Origin: Hexactinellida sp. DTS-2022
Taxonomy: Eukaryota > Porifera > Hexactinellida
Assembly (NCBI GenBank): GCA_028753945.1
Contig: JAPNXP010000016.1
Span: 124,001 to 188,000 of the forward strand
Direction of reading: 5' to 3'
Length of the DNA: 64,000 nucleotides
A program made the position numbers and the translations under genes. The notes under the pieces are model-generated. The model was not told where the DNA came from and did no database searches. It worked only from the letters and a program-made list of their open reading frames with translations. Below are positions 40,249 to 51,505 of this stretch, in pieces. Numbering within the stretch: the first letter of the stretch is position 1; every line of letters begins with the position of its first letter.

Positions 40249-41290
40249 TTAACATGGAAGTGTGTTGTCTGCACTTACTTGAACAGATTGTTACTCTAGT
40301 TGAAAGATATATAATAAATTAAAATATATTATATATATTCCGAAAGTTCAAATTGATTTCCAGAGGTGCAATTAATAGATTAACACACTCGCTGATTGAA
40401 AAGCTTACCAATGTCCAAAACATCCACATGGTAGAATGCTCATTGGTCTAATTTGAACAGATTATCACTCTAGTTGAAAGATATAAATAAATTTAAATTT
40501 CTTCATTAAATTCCGGAAGTCCAATTTTACTTCCAGAGGTGCAATTAATACATTAACACATTCGTTGTTTGAAAGAATTTCGATTTTCTTCTATATTCAC
40601 ATGCAAGAGTGTTGTTTGTACTAATTTGTACTAGTTATTACTCAAGTTGAAAGATATTTACTGATTTCAAAATACTTCATTTAATAATCCCCAAAGTCCA
40701 AATATATTTCTAAATGAGCAATTAATGCATGAAGGACTTGTTAAATGTCGACAAAAGAATTTCCAAACATTAACATGGAAGTGTGTTGTCTGCACTAACT
40801 TGAACAGATTGTTACTCTAGTTGAAAGATATATAATAAATTCAAATTTCTTCATTAAATTCCGGAATGTCCAATTTAATTTCCAGAGTTGCAATTAATAC
40901 ATTAACACATTCATTGATTGAAAGAATTCCGAATTTCTTCTATATTCACATGGAAGAGTGTTGGTTGGACTAATTTGAACTAGTTATTACTCAAGTTGAA
41001 AGATATTACTTATTTCAAATTAAATTCATTTAATCCCCAAAGTCCAAACGAATGTCAAAATTAGCAAATAATGCAGGAAGGACATGTTAAATGTCGACAA
41101 AAGAATTTCAAAACATTAAGATGGAAGTGGGTTGTCTGCACTAACTTGAACAGATTGTTACTCTAGTTGAAAGATATATCTTAAAAACAAATTTCTTCAT
41201 TTAATTCCGGAAAGTCCAATTTAAATTCCAGAGGTGCAATTAATACATTAACACATTCGTTAATTGAAAGAATTCCGATTTTCTTCTATA
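40249..41290. repeat. Start of transition zone: A''-C-B trimer, then a-B dimers
   Basis: An A''-C-B trimer spans 40249-40768 (520 bp), the simplest order in the array. Hybrid a monomers and B follow from 40769, with altered blocks: TATATCTTAAAAAC, TTCCGGAAAGTCC and CAGGAAGGACATG. The zone repeats 3276 bp downstream near 43525-44566. Confidence 0.75.
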
Positions 41291-43008
41291 TTCACATGGA
41301 AGAGTGTTGTTTGGACTAATTTGAATAGTTATTACTCAAGTTGAAAGATATTACTAATTTCAAATTACTTCATTTAATCCCCAAAGTCCAAACGAATGTC
41401 AAAATTAGCAAATAATGCATGAAGGACTTGTTAAATGTCGACAAAAGAATTTCCAAACATTAACATGGAAGTGTGTTGTCTGCACTAACTTGAACAGATT
41501 GTTACTCTAGTTGAAAGATATATAATAAAAACCAATTTCTTCATTTAATTCCGGAAGGTCCAATTTAAATTCCAGAGGTGCAATTAATACATTAACACAT
41601 TCGTTGATTGAAAGAATTCCGATTTTCTTCTATATTCACATGGAAGGTTTTGTTTGGACTAATTTGAATAGTTATTACTCAAGTTGAAAGATATTACTAA
41701 TTTCAAATTACTTCATTTAATCCCCAAAGTTCAAACGAATGTCAAAATTAGCAAATAATGCATGAAGGACTTGTTAAATGTCGACAAAAGAATTTCCAGA
41801 CATTAACATGGAAGTGTGTTGTCTGCACTAACTTGAACAGATTGTTACTCTATTTGAAAGATATTAAAAAATTTCAAATATAATATATAAATTCCGAAAG
41901 TTCAAATTGAATTCCAGATGTGCAATTAATACATTAACACAATCGCAGATTGAAAAGCTTCCCAATGTCCAAAACATCCACATGGTAGAATGTTCATTGG
42001 ACGAATTTGAACAGATTATCACTCTAGTTGAGAGATATAAATTAAATTCAAATATATTAAATATATTCCGAAAGTCCAATTTAATTTCCAGAGGTGCAAT
42101 TAATATATTATCTAATACGTTGATTGAAACAATTCCTTTTTTTTCTATATTCACATGGAAGAGTGTTGTTTGGACTAATTTGAATAGTTATTACTCAAGT
42201 TGAAAGATATTACTAATTTCAAATTACTTCATTTAATCCCCAAAGTCCAAACGAATGTCAAAATTAGCAAATAATGCATGAAGGACTTGTTAAATGTCGA
42301 CAAAAGAATTTCCAAACATTAACATGGAAGTGTGTTGTCTGCACTAACTTGAACAGATTGTTACTCTAGTTGAAAGATATATAATAAAAACCAATTTCTT
42401 CATTTAATTCCGGAAGGTCCAATTTAAATTCCAGAGGTGCAATTAATACATTAACACATTCGTTGATTGAAAGAATTCCGATTTTCTTCTATATTCACAT
42501 GGAAGGTTTTGTTTGGACTAATTTGAATAGTTATTACTCAAGTTGAAAGATATTACTAATTTCAAATTACTTCATTTAATCCCCAAAGTTCAAACGAATG
42601 TCAAAATTAGCAAATAATGCATGAAGGACTTGTTAAATGTCGACAAAAGAATTTCCAGACATTAACATGGAAGTGTGTTGTCTGCACTAACTTGAACAGA
42701 TTGTTACTCTATTTGAAAGATATTAAAAAATTTCAAATATAATATATAAATTCCGAAAGTTCAAATTGAATTCCAGATGTGCAATTAATACATTAACACA
42801 ATCGCAGATTGAAAAGCTTCCCAATGTCCAAAACATCCACATGGTAGAATGTTCATTGGACGAATTTGAACAGATTATCACTCTAGTTGAGAGATATAAA
42901 TTAAATTCAAATATATTAAATATATTCCGAAAGTCCAATTTAATTTCCAGAGGTGCAATTAATATATTAACTAATACGTTGATTGAAACAATTCCTTTTT
43001 TTTCTATA
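41291..43008. repeat. 859-bp pentamer tandem duplication (two copies)
   Basis: Copies are 41291-42149 and 42150-43008, each B-a-B-A''-C. Shared markers are CATGGAAGGTTTTG, AAAGTTCAAACG, ATTGGACGAATTTG and CAATTCCTTTTTTTTCT. One difference I see is TATTATCTAATACG in the first against TATTAACTAATACG in the second. Overlapping frames of 96-103 codons on both strands here are by-products of this pentamer, not genes. Confidence 0.84.
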
Positions 43009-45425
43009 TTCACATGGAAGAGTGTTGTTTGGACTAATTTGTTCTATTTATTACTCAAGTTGAAAGATATTTACTAATTTCAAATTACTTCATTTAATAC
43101 CCAGAGTCCAAACGAATGTCAAAATTAGCAAATAATGCATGAAGGACTTGTTAAATGTCGACAAAAGAATTTCCAGACATTAACATGGAAGTGTGTTGTC
43201 TGCACTAACTTGCACAGATTGTTACTCTAGTTGAAAGATACATAATAAATTCAAATTTCTTCATTAAATTCCGGAATGTCCAATTTAATTTCCAGAGGTG
43301 CAATTAATACATGTACACATTCGTTGATTGAAAGAATTCCGAATTTCTTCTATATTCACATGGAAGAGTGTTGGTTGGACTAATTTGAACTAGTTATTAC
43401 TCAAGTTGAAAGATATTACTTATTTCAAATTACTTCATTTAATCCCCAAAGTCCAAACGAATGTCAAAATTAGCAAATAATGCATGAAGGACTTGTTAAA
43501 TGTCGACAATAGAATTTCAAAACATTAAGATGGAAGTGTATTGTCTGCACTAACTTGAACAGATTGTTACTCTAGTTGAAAGATATATAATAAATTAAAA
43601 TATATTATATATATTCCGAAAGTTCAAATTGATTTCCAGAGGTGCAATTAATAGATTAACACACTCGCTGATTGAAAAGCTTACCAATGTCCAAAACATC
43701 CACATGGTAGAATGCTCATTGGTCTAATTTGAACAGATTATCACTCTAGTTGAAAGATATAAATAAATTTTTATTTCTTCATTAAATTCCGGAAGTCCAA
43801 TTTTACTTCCAGAGGTGCAATTAATACATTAACACATTCGTTGTTTGAAAGAATTTCGATTTTCTTCTATATTCACATGCAAGAGTGTTGTTTGTACTAA
43901 TTTGTACTAGTTATTACTCAAGTTGAAAGATATTTACTGATTTCAAAATACTTCATTTAATAATCCCCAAAGTCCAAATATATTTCTAAATGAGCAATTA
44001 ATGCATGAAGGACTTGTTAAATGTCGACAAAAGAATTTCCAAACATTAACATGGAAGTGTGTTGTCTGCACTAACTTGAACAGATTGTTACTCTAGTTGA
44101 AAGATATATAATAAATTCAAATTTCTTCATTAAATTCCGGAATGTCCAATTTAATTTCCAGAGTTGCAATTAATACATGAACACATTCGTTGATTGAAAG
44201 AATTCCGAATTTCTTCTATATTCACATGGAAGAGTGTTGGTTGGACTAATTTGAACTAGTTATTACTCAAGTTGAAAGATATTACTTATTTCAAATTAAA
44301 TTCATTTAATCCCCAAAGTCCAAACGAATGTCAAAATTAGCAAATAATGCAGGAAGGACATGTTAAATGTCGACAAAAGAATTTCAAAACATTAAGATGG
44401 AAGTGGGTTGTCTGCACTAACTTGAACAGATTGTTACTCTAGTTGAAAGATATATCTTAAAAACAAATTTCTTCATTTAATTCCGGAAAGTCCAATTTAA
44501 ATTCCAGAGGTGCAATTAATACATTAACACATTCGTTAATTGAAAGAATTCCGATTTTCTTCTATATTCACATGGAAGAGTGTTGTTTGGACTAATTTGA
44601 ATAGTTATTACTCAAGTTGAAAGATATTACTAATTTCAAATTACTTCATTTAATCCCCAAAGTCCAAACGAATGTCAAAATTAGCAAATAATGCATGAAG
44701 GACTTGTTAAATGTCGACAAAAGAATTTCCAAACATTAACATGGAAGTGTGTTGTCTGCACTAACTTGAACAGATTGTTACTCTAGTTGAAAGATATATA
44801 ATAAAAACCAATTTCTTCATTTAATTCCGGAAGGTCCAATTTAAATTCCAGAGGTGCAATTAATACATTAACACATTCGTTGATTGAAAGAATTCCGATT
44901 TTCTTCTATATTCACATGGAAGGTTTTGTTTGGACTAATTTGAATAGTTATTACTCAAGTTGAAAGATATTACTAATTTCAAATTACTTCATTTAATCCC
45001 CAAAGTTCAAACGAATGTCAAAATTAGCAAATAATGCATGAAGGACTTGTTAAATGTCGACAAAAGAATTTCCAGACATTAACATGGAAGTGTGTTGTCT
45101 GCACTAACTTGAACAGATTGTTACTCTATTTGAAAGATATTAAAAAATTTCAAATATAATATATAAATTCCGAAAGTTCAAATTGAATTCCAGATGTGCA
45201 ATTAATACATTAACACAATCGCAGATTGAAAAGCTTCCCAATGTCCAAAACATCCACATGGTAGAATGTTCATTGGACGAATTTGAACAGATTATCACTC
45301 TAGTTGAGAGATATAAATTAAATTCAAATATATTAAATATATTCCGAAAGTCCAATTTAATTTCCAGAGGTGCAATTAATATATTATCTAATACGTTGAT
45401 TGAAACAATTCCTTTTTTTTCTATA
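43009..45425. repeat. Displaced duplicate of the transition zone (+3276 bp)
   Basis: After a few monomers from 43009 (B with TTTGTTCTATTTATT), the stretch from about 43525 to 45425 repeats about 40249-42149 at +3276 bp. Markers are ATGGAAGTGGGTTG (41121 and 44397) and the pentamer with ATTGGACGAATTTG. 3276 is 859 + 2417, so the first copy gained the extra 859-bp pentamer. Confidence 0.8.
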
Positions 45426-46995
45426 TTCACATGGAAGAGTGTTGTTTGGACTAATTTGTTCTATTTATTACTCAAGTTGAAAGATATTTACTAATTTCAA
45501 ATTACTTCATTTAATACCCAGAGTCCAAACGAATGTCAAAATTAGCAAATAATGCATGAAGGACTTGTTAAATGTCGACAAAAGAATTTCCAGACATTAA
45601 CATGGAAGTGTGTTGTCTGCACTAACTTGCACAGATTGTTACTCTAGTTGAAAGATACATAATAAAATAAAATATATTATATATATTCCGCAGGTTCAAA
45701 TTGATTTCCAGAGGTGCAATTAATACATTAACACACTCGCTGATTGAAAAGCTTCCCAATGTCCAATTCATCCACGTGGTAGAATGTTCATTGGACTAAT
45801 TTGAACAGATTATCACTATAGTTGAAAGATATATATCAAATTCAAATTTCTTCATTAAATTCCCCAAAGTCCAATTTAATTTCCAGAGGTGCAATTAATA
45901 CATTAACATATTCGTTGATTGAAGGAATTTTAATTTTCTTCTATATTCACAAGGAAGAGTGTTGTTTGTACTAATTTGAACTAGTTATTACACAAGTTGA
46001 AAGATATTTACTGATTTCAAATAACTGCATTTAATAAACCCCAAAGTCCAAATATATTTCTAAATGAGCAATTAATGCAGGAAGGACTTGTTAAATGTCG
46101 ACAAAAGAATTTACAGACATTAACATGGAAGTGTTGTTGTCTGCACTAACTTGAACAGATTGTTACTCTAGTTGAAAGATATATAATAAAAACAAATTTC
46201 TTCATTTAATTCCGGAAGGTCCAATTTAAATTCCAGAGGTGCAATTAATACATTAACACATTCGTTGATTGAAAGAATTCCGATTTTCTTCTATATTCAC
46301 ATGGAAGAATGTTGTTTGGACTAATTTGAACTAGTTATTACTCAAGTTGAAAGATATTTACTTATTTCAAATTACGTTATTTATTAATCCCCAAAGTCCA
46401 AATATATTTCTAAATGAGCAATTAATGCATGAATCGCTCGTCAAATGACGACAAAAGAATTTCCAGACATTAACATGGAAGTGAGTTGTCTGCACTAACT
46501 TGAACAGATTGTTATTCTATTTGAAAGATATAAAAAAATTTCAAATATAATATATAAATTCCGAAAGTTCAAATTGAATTCCAGATGTGCAATTAATACA
46601 TTAACACAATCGCAGATTGAAAAGCTTCCCAATGTCCAAAACATCCACATGGCAGAATGTTCATTGGACTAATTTGAACAGATTATCACTCTAGTTGAAA
46701 GATAAAAATAAATTCAAATTTCCTCATTAAATTCCGGACAGTCCAATTTAATTTCCAGAGGTGCAATTAATACATTAACACATTCGTTGATTGAAAAAAT
46801 TCGGATTTTCTTCTATATTCACATGGAAGAGTGTTGTTTGGACTAATTTGAACTAGTTATTACTCAAGTTGAAAGATATTTACTGATTTCAAATTACTTC
46901 ATTTAATAATCCCCAAAGTCCAAATATATTTCTAAATGAGCAATTAATGCATGAATCGCTCGTTAAATGACGACAAAAGAATTACTTTACATTAA
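45426..46995. repeat. Junction segment between left and right HOR families
   Basis: Nine monomers, roughly B-A''-C-B-a-B-A''-C-B, that I do not find as a single longer duplicated block. Its start repeats 43009 onward until about 45660. New sequence then appears: TCCGCAGGTTC, CAATTCATCCACGTGG, CACAAGGAAGAGTG, and at 46431 the first ATCGCTCG, followed by TCAAATGACGAC. The last four monomers already belong to the right family. Confidence 0.72.
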
Positions 46996-47342
46996 CATGG
47001 GAGTGTGTTGTCTGCACTAACTTGAACAGATTGTTACTCTACTTGAAATATATAAAATCTTTTCAAATATAGTATATAAATTCCGAAAGTTCAAATTGAA
47101 TTCCAGATGTGCAATTAATACATTAACACAATCGGAGATTGAAAAGCTTCCCAATGTCCAAAACATCCACATGGTAGAATGTTCATTGGACTAATTTGAA
47201 CAGATTATCACTCTAGTTGAGAGATATAAATTAAATTCAAATATATTAAATATATTCCGAAAGTCCAATTTAATTTCCAGAGGTGCAATTAATATATTAA
47301 CTAATTCGTTGATTGAAAAAATTCGGATTTTCTTCTATATTC

Positions 47343-47518
47343 ACATGGAAGAGTGTTGTTTGGACTAACTTGAACAGATTGTTACTCTAGTTGAAAGATA
47401 TATAATAAATTCAAATTTCTTCATTAAATTCCGGAAGTTCCAATTTAATTTCCAGAGTTGCAATTAATACATTAACACATTCGTTGATTGAAAGAATTCC
47501 GATTTTCTTCTATATTCA
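47343..47518 (+). repeat. B/A/C chimeric monomer (176 bp)
   Basis: It opens as B (CATGGAAGAGTGTTGTTTGG), changes within ACTAACTTG to A sequence (GAACAGATTGTTACTCTAG), and ends in C-type sequence leading to B. It is a join of three monomer types in one unit length. Copies lie at about 49598-49773, 55690-55865 and 57773-57948. Confidence 0.82.
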
Positions 47519-48206
47519 CATGGAAGAGTGTTGGTTGGACTAATTTGAACTAGTTATTACTCCAGTTGAAAGATATTACTAATTTCAAATTACTTCATTT
47601 AATCCCCAAAGTCCAAACGAATGTCAAAATTAGCAAATAATGCATGAAGGACATGTTAAATGTCGACAAAAGAATTTCAAAACATTAAGATGGAAGTGTG
47701 TTGTCTGCACTAACTTGAACAGATTGTTACTCTAGTTGAAAGATATATAATAAAAACAAATTTCTTCATTTAATTCCGGAAGGTCCAATTTAAATTCCAG
47801 AGGTGCAATTAATACATTAACACATTCGTTGATTGAAAGAATTCCGATTTTCTTCTATATTCACATGGAAGAGTGTTGTTTGGAATAATTTGAAAAGTTA
47901 TTACTCAAGTTGAAAGATATTACTAATTTCAAATTACTTCATTTAATCCCCAAAGTCCAAACGAATGTCAAAATTAGCAAATAATGCATGAAGGACTTGT
48001 TAAATGTCGACAAAAGAATTTCCAAACATTAACATGGAAGTGTGTTGTCTGCACTAACTTGAACAGATTGTTACTCTAGTTGAAAGATATATAATAAATT
48101 AAAATATATTATATATAATCCGAAAGTTCAAATTGATTTCCAGAGGTGCAATTAATACATTAACACACTCGCTGATTGAAAAGCTTCCATATGTCCAATT
48201 CATCCA

Positions 48207-48381
48207 TGTGGTAGAATGTTCATTGGACTAATTTGAACAGATTATCACTCTAGTTGAAAGATATATATTAAATTCAAATTTCTTCATTAAATTCCCCAAA
48301 GTCCAATTTAATTTCCAGATGTGCAATTAATACATTAACACAATCGCAGATTGAAAAGCTTCCCAATGTCCAAAACATCCA
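48207..48381 (+). repeat. C/A chimeric monomer creating a C-C neighbour pair
   Basis: It starts as C (GGTAGAATGTTCATTGGAC, with TTAAATTCCCCAAAGTCC in the middle) but ends as A (CCAGATGTGCAATTAAT, ACAATCGCAGATTG, CAAAACATCCA), so another C monomer follows. The middle block TTCCCCAAAGTCC resembles the B-type CCCCAAAGTCC, so B sequence may also have contributed. It recurs at +2255 bp and again near 56553 and 58636. Confidence 0.78.
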
Positions 48382-51300
48382 CATGGCAGAATGTTCATTG
48401 GACTAATTTGAACAGATTATCACTCTAGTTGAAAGATAAAAATAAATTCAAATTTCCTCATTAAATTCCGGACAGTCCAATTTAATTTCCAGAGGTGCAA
48501 TTAATACATTAACACATTCGTTGATTGAAAAAATTCGGATTTTCTTCTATATTCACATGGAAGAGTGTTGTTTGGACTAATTTGAACTAGTTATTACTCA
48601 AGTTGAAAGATATTTACTGATTTCAAATTACTTCATTTAATAAACCCCAAAGTCCAAATATATTTCTAAATGAGCAATTAATGCATGAATCGCTCGTTAA
48701 ATGACGACAAAAGAATTTCCAGACATTAACATGGAAGTGAGTTGTCTGCACTAACTTGAACAGATTGTTACTCTATTTGAAAGATTTAAAAAATTTCAAA
48801 AATAATATATAAATTCCGAAAGTTCAAATTGAATTCCAGATGTGCAATTAATACATTAACACAATCGCAGATTGAAAAGCTTCCCAATGTCCAAAACATC
48901 CACATGGCAGAATGTTCATTGGACTAATTAGAACAGATTATCACTCTAGTTGAAAGATAAAAATAAATTCAAATTTCCTCATTAAATTCCGGACAGTCCA
49001 ATTTAATTTCCAGAGGTGCAATTAATACATTAACACATTCGTTGATCGAAAAAATTCGGATTTTCTTCTATATTCACATGGAAGAGTGTTGTTTGGACTA
49101 ATTTGAACTAGTTATTACTCAAGTTGAAAGATATTTACTGATTTCAAATTACTTCATTTAATAATCCCCAAAGTCCAAATATATTTCTAAATGAGCAATT
49201 AATGCATGAATCGCTCGTTAAATGACGACAAAAGAATTACTTTACATTAACATGGGAGTGTGTTGTCTGCACTAACTTGAACAGATTGTTACTCTACTTG
49301 AAATATATAAAATCTTTTCAAATATAGTATATAAATTCCGAAAGTTCAAATTGAATTCCAGATGTGCAATTAATACATTAACACAATCGGAGATTGAAAA
49401 GCTTCCCAATGTCCAAAACATCCACATGGTAGAATGTTCATTGGACTAATTTGAACAGATTATCACTCTAGTTGAGAGATATAAATTAAATTCAAATATA
49501 TTAAATATATTCCGAAAGTCCAATTTAATTTCCAGAGGTGCAATTAATATATTAACTAATTCGTTGATTGAAAAAATTCGGATTTTCTTCTATATTCACA
49601 TGGAAGAGTGTTGTTTGGACTAACTTGAACAGATTGTTACTCTAGTTGAAAGATATATAATAAATTCAAATTTCTTCATTAAATTCCGGAAGTTCCAATT
49701 TAATTTCCAGAGTTGCAATTAATACATTAACACATTCGTTGATTGAAAGAATTCCGATTTTCTTCTATATTCACATGGAAGAGTGTTGGTTGGACTAATT
49801 TGAACTAGTTATTACTCCAGTTGAAAGATATTACTAATTTCAAATTACTTCATTTAATCCCCAAAGTCCAAACGAATGTCAAAATTAGCAAATAATGCAT
49901 GAAGGACATGTTAAATGTCGACAAAAGAATTTCAAAACATTAAGATGGAAGTGTGTTGTCTGCACTAACTTGAACAGATTGTTACTCTAGTTGAAAGATA
50001 TATAATAAAAACAAATTTCTTCATTTAATTCCGGAAGGTCCAATTTAAATTCCAGAGGTGCAATTAATACATTAACACATTCGTTGATTGAAAGAATTCC
50101 GATTTTCTTCTATATTCACATGGAAGAGTGTTGTTTGGAATAATTTGAAAAGTTATTACTCAAGTTGAAAGATATTACTAATTTCAAATTACTTCATTTA
50201 ATCCCCAAAGTCCAAACGAATGTCAAAATTAGCAAATAATGCATGAAGGACTTGTTAAATGTCGACAAAAGAATTTCCAAACATTAACATGGAAGTGTGT
50301 TGTCTGCACTAACTTGAACAGATTGTTACTCTAGTTGAAAGATATATAATAAATTAAAATATATTATATATAATCCGAAAGTTCAAATTGATTTCCAGAG
50401 GTGCAATTAATACATTAACACACTCGCTGATTGAAAAGCTTCCATATGTCCAATTCATCCATGTGGTAGAATGTTCATTGGACTAATTTGAACAGATTAT
50501 CACTCTAGTTGAAAGATATATATTAAATTCAAATTTCTTCATTAAATTCCCCAAAGTCCAATTTAATTTCCAGATGTGCAATTAATACATTAACACAATC
50601 GCAGATTGAAAAGCTTCCCAATGTCCAAAACATCCACATGGCAGAATGTTCATTGGACTAATTTGAACAGATTATCACTCTAGTTGAAAGATAAAAATAA
50701 ATTCAAATTTCCTCATTAAATTCCGGACAGTCCAATTTAATTTCCAGAGGTGCAATTAATACATTAACACATTCGTTGATTGAAAAAATTCGGATTTTCT
50801 TCTATATTCACATGGAAGAGTGTTGTTTGGACTAATTTGAACTAGTTATTACTCAAGTTGAAAGATATTTACTGATTTCAAATTACTTCATTTAATAAAC
50901 CCCAAAGTCCAAATATATTTCTAAATGAGCAATTAATGCATGAATCGCTCGTTAAATGACGACAAAAGAATTTCCAGACATTAACATGGAAGTGAGTTGT
51001 CTGCACTAACTTGAACAGATTGTTACTCTATTTGAAAGATTTAAAAAATTTCAAAAATAATATATAAATTCCGAAAGTTCAAATTGAATTCCAGATGTGC
51101 AATTAATACATTAACACAATCGCAGATTGAAAAGCTTCCCAATGTCCAAAACATCCACATGGCAGAATGTTCATTGGACTAATTAGAACAGATTATCACT
51201 CTAGTTGAAAGATAAAAATAAATTCAAATTTCCTCATTAAATTCCGGACAGTCCAATTTAATTTCCAGAGGTGCAATTAATACATTAACACATTCGTTGA

Positions 51301-51505
51301 TCGAAAAAATTCGGATTTTCTTCTATATTCACATGGAAGAGTGTTGTTTGGACTAATTTGAACTAGTTATTACTCAAGTTGAAAGATATTTACTGATTTC
51401 AAATTACTTCATTTAATAATCCCCAAAGTCCAAATATATTTCTAAATGAGCAATTAATGCATGAATCGCTCGTTAAATGACGACAAAAGAATTACTTTAC
51501 ATTAA

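Larger units (their letters stand above)
46996..51505. repeat. Two tandem 2255-bp HORs of 13 monomers
   Basis: Copies are 46996-49250 and 49251-51505. Each opens with the landmark monomer TTTACATTAACATGGGAG and CTACTTGAAATATATAAAAT. The order is A''-C-(B/A chimera)-B-a-B-A''-(C/A chimera)-C-B-A''-C-B. Internal markers such as GGACTAACTTGAAC (47361 and 49616), GGAATAATTTGAAAAG and CAATTCATCCATGTGG agree at exactly 2255 bp. I noticed almost no differences between the two copies. Confidence 0.88.

Noticed and set aside
41864..42203. Overlapping 96-103-codon frames on both strands, repeated near 42723 and 45140
   Set aside because: They are open on both strands at once, made of the same 174-bp repeat, and copied with the 859-bp pentamer. 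The open state is explained by low stop density in one variant, not by selection for protein.
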